Assembly: GCA_002404395.1 (NCBI GenBank)
Contig: DHJP01000181.1
Coordinates: 1 to 7,557 of the forward strand
Length of the DNA: 7,557 nucleotides
DNA from: Clostridiales bacterium UBA4717
GTDB taxonomy: Bacteria > Bacillota > Clostridia > Oscillospirales > CAG-272
Direction of reading: 5' to 3'
Shown: positions 7,382 through 7,557 of the stretch, piece by piece
How positions within the stretch are numbered: position 1 is the stretch's first letter
Layout of the letters: the number at the start of each line of letters is the position of its first letter
Program-made: the position numbers and the translations under genes
The notes under the pieces: generated by a model
What the model saw: the letters and a program-made list of their open reading frames with translations, nothing else
What the model was told of the DNA's origin: nothing
The model's database searches: none

Positions 7382-7557
7382 ATGGGCAAGACAACAGGAT
7401 TCATCGATTACACGCGAAAAACCAGTACGGATGTTCCGCCTCTGGAGCGCATTGAAAACTTTAACGAATTTCATATCTGGCTTTCCCGCGAGGAGCAGCA
7501 GACCCAGGCGGCACGCTGCATGGACTGCGGCGTCCCCTTCTGTCAGGCCGGCATGAT
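7382..7557 (+). CDS. gltD: Glutamate synthase, small subunit (3'-truncated)
   Basis: Only the first 58 codons are in the window. The protein begins MGKTTGFIDYTR, and Cys46, Cys49 and Cys54 (RCMDCGVPFC) match the N-terminal iron-sulfur region of GltD and related NAD(P)H-dependent flavoproteins. In this family the small subunit oxidises NAD(P)H at FAD and passes electrons through 4Fe-4S clusters to the FMN of GltB. The FAD and NAD(P)H domains lie beyond the edge and cannot be judged. The start follows a strong Shine-Dalgarno sequence 13 bases after gltB. Codon choice (mostly GAG, CGC, few CTT) resembles the last 300 bases of gltB rather than the rest of the window. Related N-termini occur in other GltD-like oxidoreductases, but the position after gltB makes GltD the clear choice. 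Confidence 0.93.
   Translation, partial: MGKTTGFIDYTRKTSTDVPPLERIENFNEFHIWLSREEQQTQAARCMDCGVPFCQAGM

Noticed and set aside
1..7557. CRISPR arrays, insertion sequences, tRNA or rRNA genes
   Set aside because: Apart from the leader, the window is filled by well-conserved metabolic genes; I saw no spaced repeats, terminal inverted repeats, transposase motifs or tRNA-like folds.

Overview
The window carries part of a nitrogen-assimilation cluster, all on the + strand. It looks like a mid-GC anaerobic member of the Clostridia (Bacillota). The reasons are the tRNA-sensing T-box leader, the Amt–P-II fusion, the strong purine-rich ribosome binding sites and the style of the AsnB and GltB proteins. 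This placement is inference; no ribosomal or other marker gene is present.

Layout: 1-818 is the 3' end of an ammonium transporter gene whose protein continues into a complete C-terminal P-II signalling domain. 819-1226 has no protein gene and is almost filled by a T-box riboswitch: Stem I with an Asn (AAC) specifier, intermediate stems, the UGGNACC antiterminator and a long terminator-like hairpin. 1227-2807 is a glutamine-hydrolysing asparagine synthetase (asnB). 2836-7368 is the large subunit of glutamate synthase (gltB), starting 28 bases after asnB. From 7382 the window runs into the small subunit gene gltD, which is cut by the window end. asnB, gltB and gltD are close-packed and look like one transcription unit behind the T-box.

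How the genes fit together: Amt imports ammonium and its fused P-II domain is expected to gate or report on that step. Glutamine made from the ammonium (the synthetase is not in this window) supplies the amide nitrogen used by both AsnB (aspartate to asparagine) and GltBD (2-oxoglutarate to glutamate). The leader reads uncharged tRNA-Asn, so asparagine shortage would be expected to raise not only asparagine synthetase but also glutamate synthase.

Main points for a second look: the Asn T-box placed over gltBD; a ten-pair complementarity between a leader stem and the asnB Shine-Dalgarno region; a P-II T-loop without the usual modifiable tyrosine; and an abrupt change in codon usage near 7036, inside gltB, which suggests either a recombination junction or a chimeric assembly.
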